Assembly: GCA_959602045.1 (NCBI GenBank)
Contig: CAUGRT010000012.1
Location: 1 to 60,874 of the forward strand
Reading direction: 5' to 3'
Source of the DNA: an uncultured Clostridia bacterium
GTDB lineage: Bacteria > Bacillota > Clostridia > UBA1381
DNA: 60,874 nucleotides
Shown here: positions 53,178-60,874 of the stretch, piece after piece
How positions within the stretch are numbered: the stretch's first letter is position 1
How the letters are laid out: each line of letters begins with the position of its first letter
Position numbers and translations under genes: made by a program
Notes under the pieces: generated by a model
Told to the model about the DNA's origin: nothing
Seen by the model: the letters and a program-made list of their open reading frames with translations, nothing else
The model's database searches: none

Positions 53178-54392
53178 TTATGAATAGAGTTTGCGAATCG
53201 TTCCGGCAAGATACAGGGAACCGCATACGCAGATCAGCGTATTTTTTTTTGCCATTGCAAGCGCTTCACGAACCGCGGCTGCCGGATCGGATACCGCTTT
53301 TCCGGGAATTTCGGAGCAGGCGAGCAGCTGTTCAGCAGATAGACAGCGCGGCATGGGCAGCTCTGTGGCAATCAGATATTGGGCAATGGGACAAATTTCA
53401 CGGACACATTCGGCATAAGTTTTATCCTCCATCATCGCCATAACCAGAAGAATCGGGCGATTTTGCGCGGCTAAAGACTGTTTCAGTGCGCGGATTCCGT
53501 CAATATTATGCCCCCCGTCAATCACGAGATTTTCGCGAAGAAATTCAAAACGCGCCGGCCAACGCACGTTTTTCAATCCGTCCGAAACGGCGCGATCACT
53601 GATTATGATGCCGTTTGTTCGCAGGACACTGATAGTTTCGAGAGCAACTGCGGCATTTTGCGGCTGATATTCTCCGGGCAAATTGAGCGGGTAGGTTTTC
53701 CCTTTGTAAATAAATCCGCCGCGGATTGGGTGCGCCGTTTGGGTTTCGGTTAAAGGCGCGTTTTTTTCAGCGGCTGCGGCGCGGATGATCGGCAAAACTG
53801 CGGTGTTGGGATAGGTTACAACCGCGCTGCCGGGTTTGATAATACCGCATTTTTCGGCGGTGATTTCTTCAAGCGTATTTCCGAGAAATTGCATGTGATC
53901 CATTGAAATTGAGGTCAGAACCGACACTAAGGGATGCTTGATAACATTCGTTGCGTCAAGCTTTCCGCCCATCCCGGTTTCCAATACGACAAAATCACAG
54001 CCCTCATGGTAAAAATATAAAAAGGCAACCGCCGTAACAAAGGCAAACTCCGAAACATTGCAGCCGCTTTCCTCCATTTTCTTTCGAACCGTTTCGGTAT
54101 AATCGGCAAGCGCAGTGTCGGGGATGTTTTGCCCGTTGATTTGGATTCTTTCATTAAATACCTCAATAAAGGGCGAGGTGAACAGACCGGTTTTATAGCC
54201 TGCGTTCATCAGAATTTCTGCAAGAATCGCGGCAGTAGAGCCTTTGCCGTTCGTACCGGCGATATGGATGCATTTTAATTTTTCCTGCGGATTTCCAAGT
54301 GCTTGCAGCAGTCCGGCAAGATGCGCGTTGCCGAGAGGGCGGATAAATTTGGGGATTGAATGGATATAATGGATCGCTTCTTGATAATTCAT
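53178..54392 (-). CDS. folC: Bifunctional folylpolyglutamate synthase / dihydrofolate synthase FolC
   Basis: A 404-residue Mur-ligase-family enzyme that adds glutamate to (tetrahydro)folates. The P-loop is AGTNGKGST (about 45-53). LETGMGGKLDATNV and ISMDHMQFLGNTLEEIA-like segments carry the Mg/ATP site, and DGGHNIDGIRAL opens the C-terminal domain. The SD GGAG precedes the ATG. It stands alone, with no other folate genes in the window. Confidence 0.95.
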   Translation of the reverse strand: MNYQEAIHYIHSIPKFIRPLGNAHLAGLLQALGNPQEKLKCIHIAGTNGKGSTAAILAEILMNAGYKTGLFTSPFIEVFNERIQINGQNIPDTALADYTETVRKKMEESGCNVSEFAFVTAVAFLYFYHEGCDFVVLETGMGGKLDATNVIKHPLVSVLTSISMDHMQFLGNTLEEITAEKCGIIKPGSAVVTYPNTAVLPIIRAAAAEKNAPLTETQTAHPIRGGFIYKGKTYPLNLPGEYQPQNAAVALETISVLRTNGIIISDRAVSDGLKNVRWPARFEFLRENLVIDGGHNIDGIRALKQSLAAQNRPILLVMAMMEDKTYAECVREICPIAQYLIATELPMPRCLSAEQLLACSEIPGKAVSDPAAAVREALAMAKKNTLICVCGSLYLAGTIRKLYS

Positions 54393-54530
54393 AGTGATTT
54401 CTCCGATATTTTTAGGGGATTGCCGCCTTGTGCAACCCGATGTTTTTTAGAAAGTATATCACGCGGAGAGAACTTTGTCAATGAAAGAAAAAATATATTT
54501 CATGAGAAAGGGAAAAAAATCCGAAACCTA

Positions 54531-54559
54531 TTGCATTTTTATTCAAAATATAGTATAAT
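54531..54559 (+). promoter_or_regulatory. Promoter of the arg operon
   Basis: -35 TTGCAT (54531-54536), 17-bp spacer, -10 TATAAT (54554-54559). The AT-rich ~85 nt to the ATG may hold an ArgR box, but none is clear. Confidence 0.75.
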
Positions 54560-54648
54560 TATTAATAGCAATAAAAACGATTGTAAAATATGATTTTTTG
54601 AATGAGTTTTACAACAAATTCATAACAATAAAAAGGGGATTACCAATA

Positions 54649-55842
54649 ATGCTGAAAGATACCATAGAACTGGACAAAAAGTATTATATGAATATTTTCG
54701 GCGATCGACTCCCGGTATGCTTTGTCAAGGGCGAGGGAATGAAGCTGATTGCCGATGACGGCAGGGAATATTATGATTTTCTGGGCGGTATTGCGGTGAA
54801 TGCATTGGGGCATCATCATCCGCTGTTTATCGAGGCGTTAAAAAAACAGCTGGATAAGCTGATTCACACCTCAAGCTTGTATTACATAGAAAATCAGGCG
54901 AAGCTGGCACAGAAGCTGGTTGAAAATACCTGCGCGGATCGGGTGATGTTCTGCAACAGCGGTGCAGAGGCGAACGAGGGCGCAATGAAGCTGGCGAAGA
55001 TTTACTTCTATAAAAAGGGACTGGATAAGTATGAAATTCTCACATTGGACAAGTCCTTTCACGGGAGAACACTGGCGACGGTTGCGGCAACAGGGCAGGA
55101 GAAATATCAAAAACCGTACCGGCCATTACTGCCGGGGATTCGGCAGGTGCCGCCAAACGATATTGACGCGATGAAGGCGGCTGTGACCGATAAAACGGCG
55201 GCAATCATGATTGAAACCATCCAGGGAGAGAGCGGCGTTCACCCGATGAGCGAGGAGTATATCCGCGAGCTGCGCGAGTTCTGTACGGAGAAGGACATCA
55301 TTTTGATTTTCGATGAGGTGCAAACCGGAATGGGGCGGACAGGACATCTGTTCTCCAGTCAGCTCTATGGCGTTTATCCGGATATTTTCACCTGTGCCAA
55401 GGCTTTGGGCGGCGGAATCCCGATCGGCGCGGTTTGTGCGGTTGAGAAAGTGGCAGCGGCGTTTGAACCGGGAGATCACGGTACGACCTTCGGTGGAAAT
55501 CCGTTTGCAACGGCGGCAGGTCTGGCGGTATTTGACATCTTCGAAAAAGAGGGTTTGGTTGAAAATGCGAACAAAATGGGCGTTTACTTTAAGGAACGGC
55601 TGTCAGAGGTTCAAGAGAAATTTCCGGATAAGGTTGTTGAAATCCGCGGTGCAGGATTGCTGATCGGGATTGAATTACAGCCCGAAATCGCAAAGGCAGT
55701 TTCTCAGAAGATGTTCGAGGATGGATTGCTCGTCAGTCTGTGCGGAGGGACGACCATTCGGATAGCACCGCCGCTGATTATCAGTAAAAACGATATTAAT
55801 ATGTTTACGGCGGAGTTGACAACCGCATTGAAATTAGTATAA
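54649..55842 (+). CDS. argD: Acetylornithine aminotransferase ArgD
   Basis: A 397-residue class III PLP aminotransferase that converts N-acetylglutamate semialdehyde to N-acetylornithine. MFCNSGAEANEGAMKLA, the Asp motif in LIFDEVQTGMGRTG, the PLP Lys in FTCAKALGGGIPIGA and the GTTFGGNPFA phosphate loop are all present. The ATG 9 nt after AAAGGGGA is used; the in-frame upstream extension has no SD. It precedes argF by 17 bp. Confidence 0.95.
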   Translation: MLKDTIELDKKYYMNIFGDRLPVCFVKGEGMKLIADDGREYYDFLGGIAVNALGHHHPLFIEALKKQLDKLIHTSSLYYIENQAKLAQKLVENTCADRVMFCNSGAEANEGAMKLAKIYFYKKGLDKYEILTLDKSFHGRTLATVAATGQEKYQKPYRPLLPGIRQVPPNDIDAMKAAVTDKTAAIMIETIQGESGVHPMSEEYIRELREFCTEKDIILIFDEVQTGMGRTGHLFSSQLYGVYPDIFTCAKALGGGIPIGAVCAVEKVAAAFEPGDHGTTFGGNPFATAAGLAVFDIFEKEGLVENANKMGVYFKERLSEVQEKFPDKVVEIRGAGLLIGIELQPEIAKAVSQKMFEDGLLVSLCGGTTIRIAPPLIISKNDINMFTAELTTALKLV

Positions 55843-55859
55843 AAAGATGGAGGATTATC

Positions 55860-56780
55860 ATGAAAGACTTAATTAGCTTACATGACCTTACGGCAGAAGA
55901 GGTCAAGGATTTATTGAAATTGGGATTGAAATTAAAGGATGAGAACAAGAAGGGGATTCCGCATCCGATTCTGAAAGGAAAAACATTGGGAATGATTTTT
56001 ACCAAGTCATCAACGCGTACCCGTGTTTCCTTTGAGGTGGGCATGACGCAGTTGGGCGGTTATCCGCTGTTCCTGTCCTCCAATGATATTCAGTTGGGTC
56101 GGGGAGAATCCATTCATGATACGGCAAAGGTTTTGGAACGGTATCTGGACGGAATCATGATCCGTACCTTTGCTCATTCGGATGTGATAGAGTTGGCAGA
56201 AGAAGCAAACATCCCTGTGATTAACGCATTAACGGATTTGCTGCATCCATGTCAGGTTCTGGCGGATTTGATGACGACCTATGAGCATAAGGGTGCATTG
56301 GAGGGTTTGAAACTGGCATATGTGGGCGATGGCAATAACATGGCACATTCGCTGATGTACGGTTGTGCAAAGGTCGGCATGGATTGTGCGGTTGCAACGC
56401 CGGCGCAATACCGCTGTGACGCGGAAGTGGTTGAGAATGCCAAAGCTGATTTTAAGGCAAGCGGCAGAAGTCTTGTCTTAACCGAGGATCCGTTTGAAGC
56501 GGTGAAAGACGCGGATGTGGTTTACACCGATACATGGGTGTCGATGGGGCAGGAAGCCGAAAAAGAAACGAAGGTTAAGGTGTTTGGCGGTTATCAAGTC
56601 AATGAGAAGCTGTTCGGCGCGGCGAAGCCGGACGCGGTATTTATGCATTGTCTGCCGGCTTACAGAGGATATGAGGTGACAAGTGAGGTCATTGACGGGC
56701 CGCAAAGCGTTATTTTTGATGAAGCGGAAAATCGGCTGCATGCACAAAAAGCGGTTATGGCAACTTTAATGGCGGATTAA
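55860..56780 (+). CDS. argF: Ornithine carbamoyltransferase ArgF
   Basis: A 306-residue enzyme that makes citrulline from ornithine and carbamoyl phosphate. Carbamoyl-phosphate site STRTRVSFE, LLHPCQVLAD, ornithine loop and the catalytic Cys in MHCLPAYRG are all present. In an arg operon with argD upstream it is most likely biosynthetic, though sequence alone cannot exclude use in the deiminase direction. The SD is TGGAGG. Confidence 0.95.
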   Translation: MKDLISLHDLTAEEVKDLLKLGLKLKDENKKGIPHPILKGKTLGMIFTKSSTRTRVSFEVGMTQLGGYPLFLSSNDIQLGRGESIHDTAKVLERYLDGIMIRTFAHSDVIELAEEANIPVINALTDLLHPCQVLADLMTTYEHKGALEGLKLAYVGDGNNMAHSLMYGCAKVGMDCAVATPAQYRCDAEVVENAKADFKASGRSLVLTEDPFEAVKDADVVYTDTWVSMGQEAEKETKVKVFGGYQVNEKLFGAAKPDAVFMHCLPAYRGYEVTSEVIDGPQSVIFDEAENRLHAQKAVMATLMAD

Positions 56781-56784
56781 AAAG

Positions 56785-56809
56785 CTCCGCCGTTAGACTT
56801 ACGGAGGAG
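56785..56809 (+). promoter_or_regulatory. SD-sequestering hairpin before the GNAT gene
   Basis: CTCCG (56785-56789) can pair with CGGAG (56802-56806), which overlaps the SD GGAGGAG. Folding would reduce initiation of the GNAT gene relative to argF. Confidence 0.45.
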
Positions 56810-56819
56810 ATGAAAAGGA

Positions 56820-57305
56820 ATGTTTGCAGATTATCAGTCGCTGTTTGAGGTGCGGCTTGCAAATTATGAGGATGTTCCGGCAATTATGGAAATCACAAAG
56901 GAAGCCTTTACGAAATATAAGCAAATGTGCGGCACGGATCAGTTGGATGCGTTGACGGAAACGGCGGCGGATGTGCGGCATGATATTGATACAAAGGTCG
57001 TTTTGTTGGCGCTTTCGGACGGTGAGCCGGTAGGGAGCGTTCGGGTGGAGATTCTGCCCGATCATACGGCATATTTAACGCGGTTCGGCGTGCGGATTGA
57101 CAGCCAGAATAACGGAATCGGAAAGTCTATTATGAATCTGGTTGACCGGATTATGCGCAAGAAAGGCGTAAAGCGGATTTTTCTGCATACCGGCTCCAAG
57201 GTAACGGCATTAATCCGATTTTATTACGGACGCGGATTTTATATTGATGATATTGATAAGTCCAGAGGATATGTAAGGGCGAAACTGGTTAAGGAATACC
57301 AATAA
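56820..57305 (+). CDS. GNAT-family N-acetyltransferase
   Basis: A 161-residue single-domain acetyltransferase. The acetyl-CoA pyrophosphate loop is in QNNGIGKSIMN (about 100-110), preceded by FGVRID; the C-terminal FYYGRGFYIDD is typical. The substrate cannot be read. Its place as third gene in the argD-argF operon allows, but does not prove, an N-acetylglutamate-forming role, since some short GNATs replace ArgA. Confidence 0.85.
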   Translation: MFADYQSLFEVRLANYEDVPAIMEITKEAFTKYKQMCGTDQLDALTETAADVRHDIDTKVVLLALSDGEPVGSVRVEILPDHTAYLTRFGVRIDSQNNGIGKSIMNLVDRIMRKKGVKRIFLHTGSKVTALIRFYYGRGFYIDDIDKSRGYVRAKLVKEYQ

Positions 57306-57333
57306 AAAAAGACCGGTAAAACGGTTAATAAAT

Positions 57334-57360
57334 AAGGGTCGATATTCACATCGACCCTTT
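57334..57360. terminator. Bidirectional terminator
   Basis: AAGGGTCGAT pairs with ATCGACCCTT around a six-base loop, between converging genes. Confidence 0.85.
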
Positions 57361-57370
57361 GATTTTGCGA

Positions 57371-58318
57371 TTATTGCTTATCTGCTGCGGGAGCGTCTGT
57401 CGCTGCTGTTGTATCAGCAGCTGCTCCGGCATCGTCTGTTGCCGTTGCATCAGCAGGAGCGTCTGTTGCTGTTGCATCAGCAGGAGCGTCTGTTGCTTGC
57501 TCAGCCTCTTTCTGAGCCTTTTCGGAAGCAATTCTTGCATCTCTGGACTGCTGATCCATAGCTTTTCTGATTTCTTTCATTTTTGTTTCGGCGGTAACTT
57601 CATCACCAAAGCCATACTGCTTTTTAAATTCATCCAGGTTATCTTCACCAACGTATGATCCAACGGTGGTTTCACCCTCGGCAACACCCCAAGTCGTATC
57701 CTCGGTAATATCATCGCCTAATTTAAGCATTTCCTTTAAATTAGCAAAATCCATACCGTACATTTCTGCAATCTTCTTGCACGGAATGTTATAATATGCC
57801 GCGCTTTCAAAGGTTGAACCCGGCATATCGGCAGGCAGATCGTATTGTGCAAGGAAATCTGCAAGCTCATAGCCGCTTTCGTCTGCGATTTGAGCAATGG
57901 TTCTTCCGCTTACATCGACATATCCCATTCTGTTGTATTTGTTAAATAAGTTCTTTCCGAAAACAACAGCCAGAATGATAGCCGCTGCAACAACAACTGC
58001 GGCAATAACGATTCCAACAATCAAACCGGTTTTGGGCTTCTTCTGAACCTCGGCAGCTTCAATGCCATCGCTGACAGGCTCACCGTCAATTGCTTCTGCA
58101 CCCTCAATGGAATCGGCTGCGGTATCGGTTGTATCGGAAGCGGTTTCCTGGACCTTTTCTTCGGGATCGGAAACAACATTCTCAGCATCTTCCGATGTTT
58201 CGTTTGCTGTTTCCTCGTTCTCAACGTCAGCAGTTTCTTCAACGGTTTCCTCAACTGTTTCATTTTGCTCAGTTTCCTGAACGTTTTCGTTTAAGTTTTC
58301 CTTATTCTCTTCGCTCAT
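57371..58318 (-). CDS. Single-pass membrane protein with acidic N-tail and degenerate repeats (paralogue of the upstream gene)
   Basis: A 315-residue protein. Residues 1-95 are very acidic (Glu/Thr-rich, probably disordered). A membrane helix follows at about 97-121 (LIVGIVIAAVVVAAAIILAV). The exported part has three ~38-residue repeats (TIAQIADESGYELADFLAQY; KIAEMYGMDFANLKEMLKL; TVGSYVGEDNLDEFKKQYGF) and an Ala/Asp/Thr tail of repeated ATDAPAD units. The repeats resemble short helix-hairpin modules appended to some Clostridia membrane redox proteins. No enzyme motif. The function is unknown. SD AAGGAG; 20 bp after the next upstream gene, so co-transcribed. Confidence 0.72.
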   Translation of the reverse strand: MSEENKENLNENVQETEQNETVEETVEETADVENEETANETSEDAENVVSDPEEKVQETASDTTDTAADSIEGAEAIDGEPVSDGIEAAEVQKKPKTGLIVGIVIAAVVVAAAIILAVVFGKNLFNKYNRMGYVDVSGRTIAQIADESGYELADFLAQYDLPADMPGSTFESAAYYNIPCKKIAEMYGMDFANLKEMLKLGDDITEDTTWGVAEGETTVGSYVGEDNLDEFKKQYGFGDEVTAETKMKEIRKAMDQQSRDARIASEKAQKEAEQATDAPADATATDAPADATATDDAGAAADTTAATDAPAADKQ

Positions 58319-58338
58319 AATTCAATCTCCTTTTTTTA

Positions 58339-58956
58339 TTATTCAGCTTTGGGGGCATCGGTTGCACTGCTTTCCTCAGTCGGAGCGGCACTGGCTGCGG
58401 GAGCCTGTGTTGCTTTTGCGGCTTCTTCTTGCAGCTTCTTGATGCTTTCCTTAATCTTCGGTTCTGCTTCTGTCCAAGGCGTATCCAACGTTATTGAATC
58501 ATCCAGCTTGTAGATTTCCTTGAATTGTTTTAATTCGTCCTCGCTGTCGCCAATCATGTTTTTGACGGTGAATGTTTTTCTCAGATCACCCCAGTTGGAA
58601 TCTCCGGCAGGAGCTTCGGATAAGTGATACTGAGTTTTCAAATCGTCAATTGTTGTTCCGGCAAAGCTGACATAGTTATCTACTGTCATTTGGTCGGTCA
58701 TTTCCTCTTGAGTCGCTTTCTTGCTGATTCCGGAAAGTCCGTACTGTGCGAGATAATCGTCAACGCTCTGCCCTGCCTGATTTGCAAGGTATTCAACCGT
58801 TGCCTCTTTCTCTCCGCTCTCAATTGCCTTACTGTTGATTTTTGCTGACATTTTGTCATAGACTGCGTAACCTGCCAGACCTACGACTGCAATCAGGACA
58901 ACCGCGATAATGCTGTTAATCATCACATCCGCGGAACCTCTTGATTTATGTGCCAT
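58339..58956 (-). CDS. Single-pass membrane protein with degenerate repeats, unknown function
   Basis: A 205-residue protein with one helix near the N-terminus (about 14-34, SIIAVVLIAVVGLAGYAVYD). The exported part has three ~38-residue repeats with a shared pattern of T-V-x2-(Y/M)...(L/I)-x-(D/E)-(L/F)-x3-Y (TVEYLANQAGQSVDDYLAQY; TVDNYVSFAGTTIDDLKTQY; TVKNMIGDSEDELKQFKEIY) and an Ala/Ser/Glu-rich tail. The second and third units each carry a Trp in a GDSNW or DTPW segment. It is clearly related to the next gene. SD AAGGAG. It is divergent from the hydrogenase gene 225 bp away. Confidence 0.75.
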   Translation of the reverse strand: MAHKSRGSADVMINSIIAVVLIAVVGLAGYAVYDKMSAKINSKAIESGEKEATVEYLANQAGQSVDDYLAQYGLSGISKKATQEEMTDQMTVDNYVSFAGTTIDDLKTQYHLSEAPAGDSNWGDLRKTFTVKNMIGDSEDELKQFKEIYKLDDSITLDTPWTEAEPKIKESIKKLQEEAAKATQAPAASAAPTEESSATDAPKAE

Positions 58957-59104
58957 GTAATTTTCTCCTTCCTATATTACGGATTTTATCCTCCGCTTTT
59001 TCATCATCCTTATAAATATATCACTTTTTCCGAAAAAAATCAATATCTTTTTATGAAATTTTTATTAATTTTTTCGGGGGGATTACACAAAGTTTTACTT
59101 TTTC

Positions 59105-59133
59105 TTGACAAACTGCCGTAATTCCCTTATAAT
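59105..59133 (+). promoter_or_regulatory. Promoter of the [FeFe] hydrogenase gene
   Basis: -35 TTGACA (59105-59110), 17-bp spacer, -10 TATAAT (59128-59133): a consensus-strength promoter. Confidence 0.85.
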
Positions 59134-59181
59134 ATTAGGGTAAGAATACGCTGATTTTATGGAAGGAGCAATGGTGAATTT

Positions 59182-60684
59182 ATGAGAGGTATTGAAACGC
59201 CGATTACTCAAATCAGAAGAAAAGTTTTTACTGAAGTTGCAAGGGTGGCTTTTGAATCTGATAATATCAATGATGATATTGAAGCCATTCCTTATAAGAT
59301 CACGCCGGGGGATGTGCCGTTATATCGGGACAGCATTTACCGGGAGCGGGCGATTGCGGCGGAGAGAGTGCGGCTGGCGATGGGACTTTCTCTACGGCCG
59401 GAGAATCAACCGGTGCATGTAACGAGCGGTTTGAGTGCAAGCAACATTTCGGATAAATATTATGAACCGCCTCTAATGCAGGTGATTCCGTCAGCGTGCG
59501 ACATGTGCGAGCATAATGTATATGAGGTTACGAATCAATGTCATGGCTGTGTGGCACATCCGTGCGTGGAGGTCTGTCCGCGCGGTGCGGTTTCAATTGT
59601 AAAAGGGCAGTCGTATATCAACCGTGAAAAATGTGTAAAATGCGGAAAATGCAAGGCGATTTGTCCGTATGACGCGATTGCGAAGAAGATCCGCCCGTGC
59701 GTTTCCGCCTGCGGTGTCAATGCGATCGAGAGTGACGAGCATGGCAGAGCGAAGATTAATAATGAAAAATGTGTTTCGTGTGGTCAGTGCATGGTTAGCT
59801 GTCCGTTCGGGGCAATTGCGGATAAATCTCAGATCTTTCAGCTGATTCGGGCGATCAAAAAGGGCGATGAGGTTGTCGCGGCGGTTGCACCAGCGATTGT
59901 GGGGCAATTCGGAAAGAATGTGCGGCTATGGAAGGTGAAAGCTGCGTTATTGGATATTGGATTCAAGGAGGTTTACGAGGTGGCTTTGGGCGCGGATATT
60001 GGCGCGATTACCGAGGCTCATCATTATGTGGATCAAGTGACAACCGGGGAATTACCGTTTTTGCTGACCTCCTGTTGTCCGTCGTGGTCAATGCTGGCAA
60101 AGCGTACTTTGCCGGATATGGTCGATACGGTATCCAACGCATTAACGCCAATGGTAGCCACTGCGCGAAGCATCAAGCAAAAGCGCCCGGAGACGCGGGT
60201 GGTCTTTATCGGGCCGTGTGCGTCGAAAAAGTTGGAGGCATCGCGCCGTGCCGTGCGCAGTGATGTGGACTTTGTCATTACGTTTGAGGAATTAGCGGCG
60301 ATGTTTGACGCCAAGGGAATTGATTTTGACACCTATGACAAGGAGGTTCCTGTACATGACGCAACCGGAGCCGGCAGAGGTTATGCCATTGCAACCGGTG
60401 TTGCGACGGCAATTGAGGAGTGCATCAACGAGTATTATCCGGGTGTGGATGTATTGATTGAGCATGCGGAGGGGCTTTCGGATTGTCAGAAGATTTTGCT
60501 AATGGCAAAGGCAGGCAAGAAGGACGGATGTCTGATTGAGGGCATGGCATGTCCGGGCGGATGTGTCGCCGGTGCCGGAACGAACATCCCGATTGCCCAG
60601 GGAACCCAGGCGGTAAAGAAATTCGTCAAGGATTCCACCGTCAAGATACCGCCCAAGGATTTAGAAGAAATAGAATTGCCGTAA
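59182..60684 (+). CDS. [FeFe] hydrogenase, group B type
   Basis: A 500-residue iron hydrogenase that interconverts protons and H2. The N-terminal half holds ferredoxin-like cysteine clusters (PSACDMCEHN, CHGCVAHPCVEVCP, KCVKCGKCKAICP, KCVSCGQCMVSCP) for several [4Fe-4S] sites. The H-cluster ligands are in L1 TSCCPSW, L2 GPCASKKLE and L3 EGMACPGGC. L1 with CCPSW and L2 with GPC rather than MPC are the pattern of group B enzymes, whose physiological role is less clear than that of group A. No partner subunit or HydEFG maturase lies in the window. The SD AAGGAG is 13 nt before the ATG, with a 4-codon ORF in between. Confidence 0.93.
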   Translation: MRGIETPITQIRRKVFTEVARVAFESDNINDDIEAIPYKITPGDVPLYRDSIYRERAIAAERVRLAMGLSLRPENQPVHVTSGLSASNISDKYYEPPLMQVIPSACDMCEHNVYEVTNQCHGCVAHPCVEVCPRGAVSIVKGQSYINREKCVKCGKCKAICPYDAIAKKIRPCVSACGVNAIESDEHGRAKINNEKCVSCGQCMVSCPFGAIADKSQIFQLIRAIKKGDEVVAAVAPAIVGQFGKNVRLWKVKAALLDIGFKEVYEVALGADIGAITEAHHYVDQVTTGELPFLLTSCCPSWSMLAKRTLPDMVDTVSNALTPMVATARSIKQKRPETRVVFIGPCASKKLEASRRAVRSDVDFVITFEELAAMFDAKGIDFDTYDKEVPVHDATGAGRGYAIATGVATAIEECINEYYPGVDVLIEHAEGLSDCQKILLMAKAGKKDGCLIEGMACPGGCVAGAGTNIPIAQGTQAVKKFVKDSTVKIPPKDLEEIELP

Positions 60685-60691
60685 GGCGCAG

Positions 60692-60728
60692 GGTCTGTCT
60701 CCCAATTTTAGGGGACAGGCTCTTTTTT
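60692..60728 (+). terminator. Terminator of the hydrogenase gene
   Basis: GGGTCTGTCTCCC pairs with GGGGACAGGCTC, followed by a T-run. Confidence 0.85.
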
Positions 60729-60781
60729 ATTTATATTTTTTGCAGAATGGGGCATGATGAATAGTGTGACGGAGTGTGGGT

Positions 60782-60868
60782 AGGGGGCGTGCGCCGCCCC
60801 CTCTTGCGGCTGATTTCTGCATCAGTCTTTCTGTTGGCGCAAGAGGGGGTTAGTGCGAACCCCCTCTT
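60782..60868. repeat. Overlapping GC-rich palindromes at the window end
   Basis: Three inverted repeats share arms: AGGGGGCG/CGCCCCCT (60782-60802), CCCCCTCTTGCG/CGCAAGAGGGGG (60797-60808 and 60838-60849) and AAGAGGGGGTT/AACCCCCTCTT (60841-60851 and 60858-60868). Only some can form together. It is unlike families 1 and 2 and may continue beyond the window. Confidence 0.6.
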
Positions 60869-60874
60869 GACACC

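Overview
The window looks like a chromosomal piece of an anaerobic, low-to-mid GC Clostridia-type Firmicute, most likely a gut relative of the Oscillospirales or a similar order. The genus cannot be fixed from the sequence. The grounds are SLH-anchored surface proteins, a group B type [FeFe] hydrogenase, AGGAGG-type ribosome binding sites, -35/-10 promoters with 17-bp spacing, LplA/LplB/YtcP-type sugar ABC transporters with a YesN-like AraC regulator, and a cobalamin riboswitch.

Region 1 (1-6.2 kb) is decayed mobile DNA. It holds a primase-type replication protein, a regulator remnant and a hairpin-rich stretch. An AbiEi antitoxin gene keeps its operator, but its toxin partner is reduced to about 12 codons fused to the catalytic half of a tyrosine integrase. 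Then come putative arm-site repeats, the detached 3' end of metG, a small lipoprotein gene, and a second integrase remnant fused to a zinc-ribbon fragment.

Region 2 (6.2-13.1 kb) is one probable operon: potD, a P-II signalling protein, potA, potB, potC, a small membrane protein and a heparinase II/III-like protein. Region 3 (13.1-25 kb) holds a secreted stalk-CAP protein, mnmA, nadA, a cobalamin riboswitch ahead of a 1455-residue SLH protein carrying a transcobalamin-like DUF4430 domain, a zinc-ribbon/YARHG membrane protein and lrgAB. Regions 2 and 3 contain five copies of an imperfect palindrome (family 1), all in the same orientation relative to transcription. Region 3 also has two copies of a long terminator-like palindrome (family 2), one of them interrupted by a third hairpin element.

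Region 4 (25.2-50.9 kb) is a 25-kb carbohydrate-utilisation island on the + strand. It encodes a beta-helix secreted protein, a solute-binding lipoprotein with two permeases, a secreted clan GH-A hydrolase with a CBM9-like tail, two giant secreted proteins (one SLH-bearing), an AraC sensor-regulator, intracellular GH1, GH16 and GH39-like enzymes, an SGNH esterase, an UlaG-like metallo-lactonase, an enolase-superfamily acid-sugar dehydratase and an SDR dehydrogenase. The inferred scheme is capture and trimming of a glycan at the surface, import of oligomers, then deacetylation, hydrolysis and oxidation of an acid-sugar unit inside. The substrate is not known.

Region 5 (51-60.9 kb) is housekeeping: a cell-wall amidase, an RNase M5-like Toprim protein, folC, argD-argF-GNAT, two paralogous single-pass membrane proteins with degenerate ~38-residue repeats, and an [FeFe] hydrogenase. 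No tRNA, rRNA or CRISPR array was seen.
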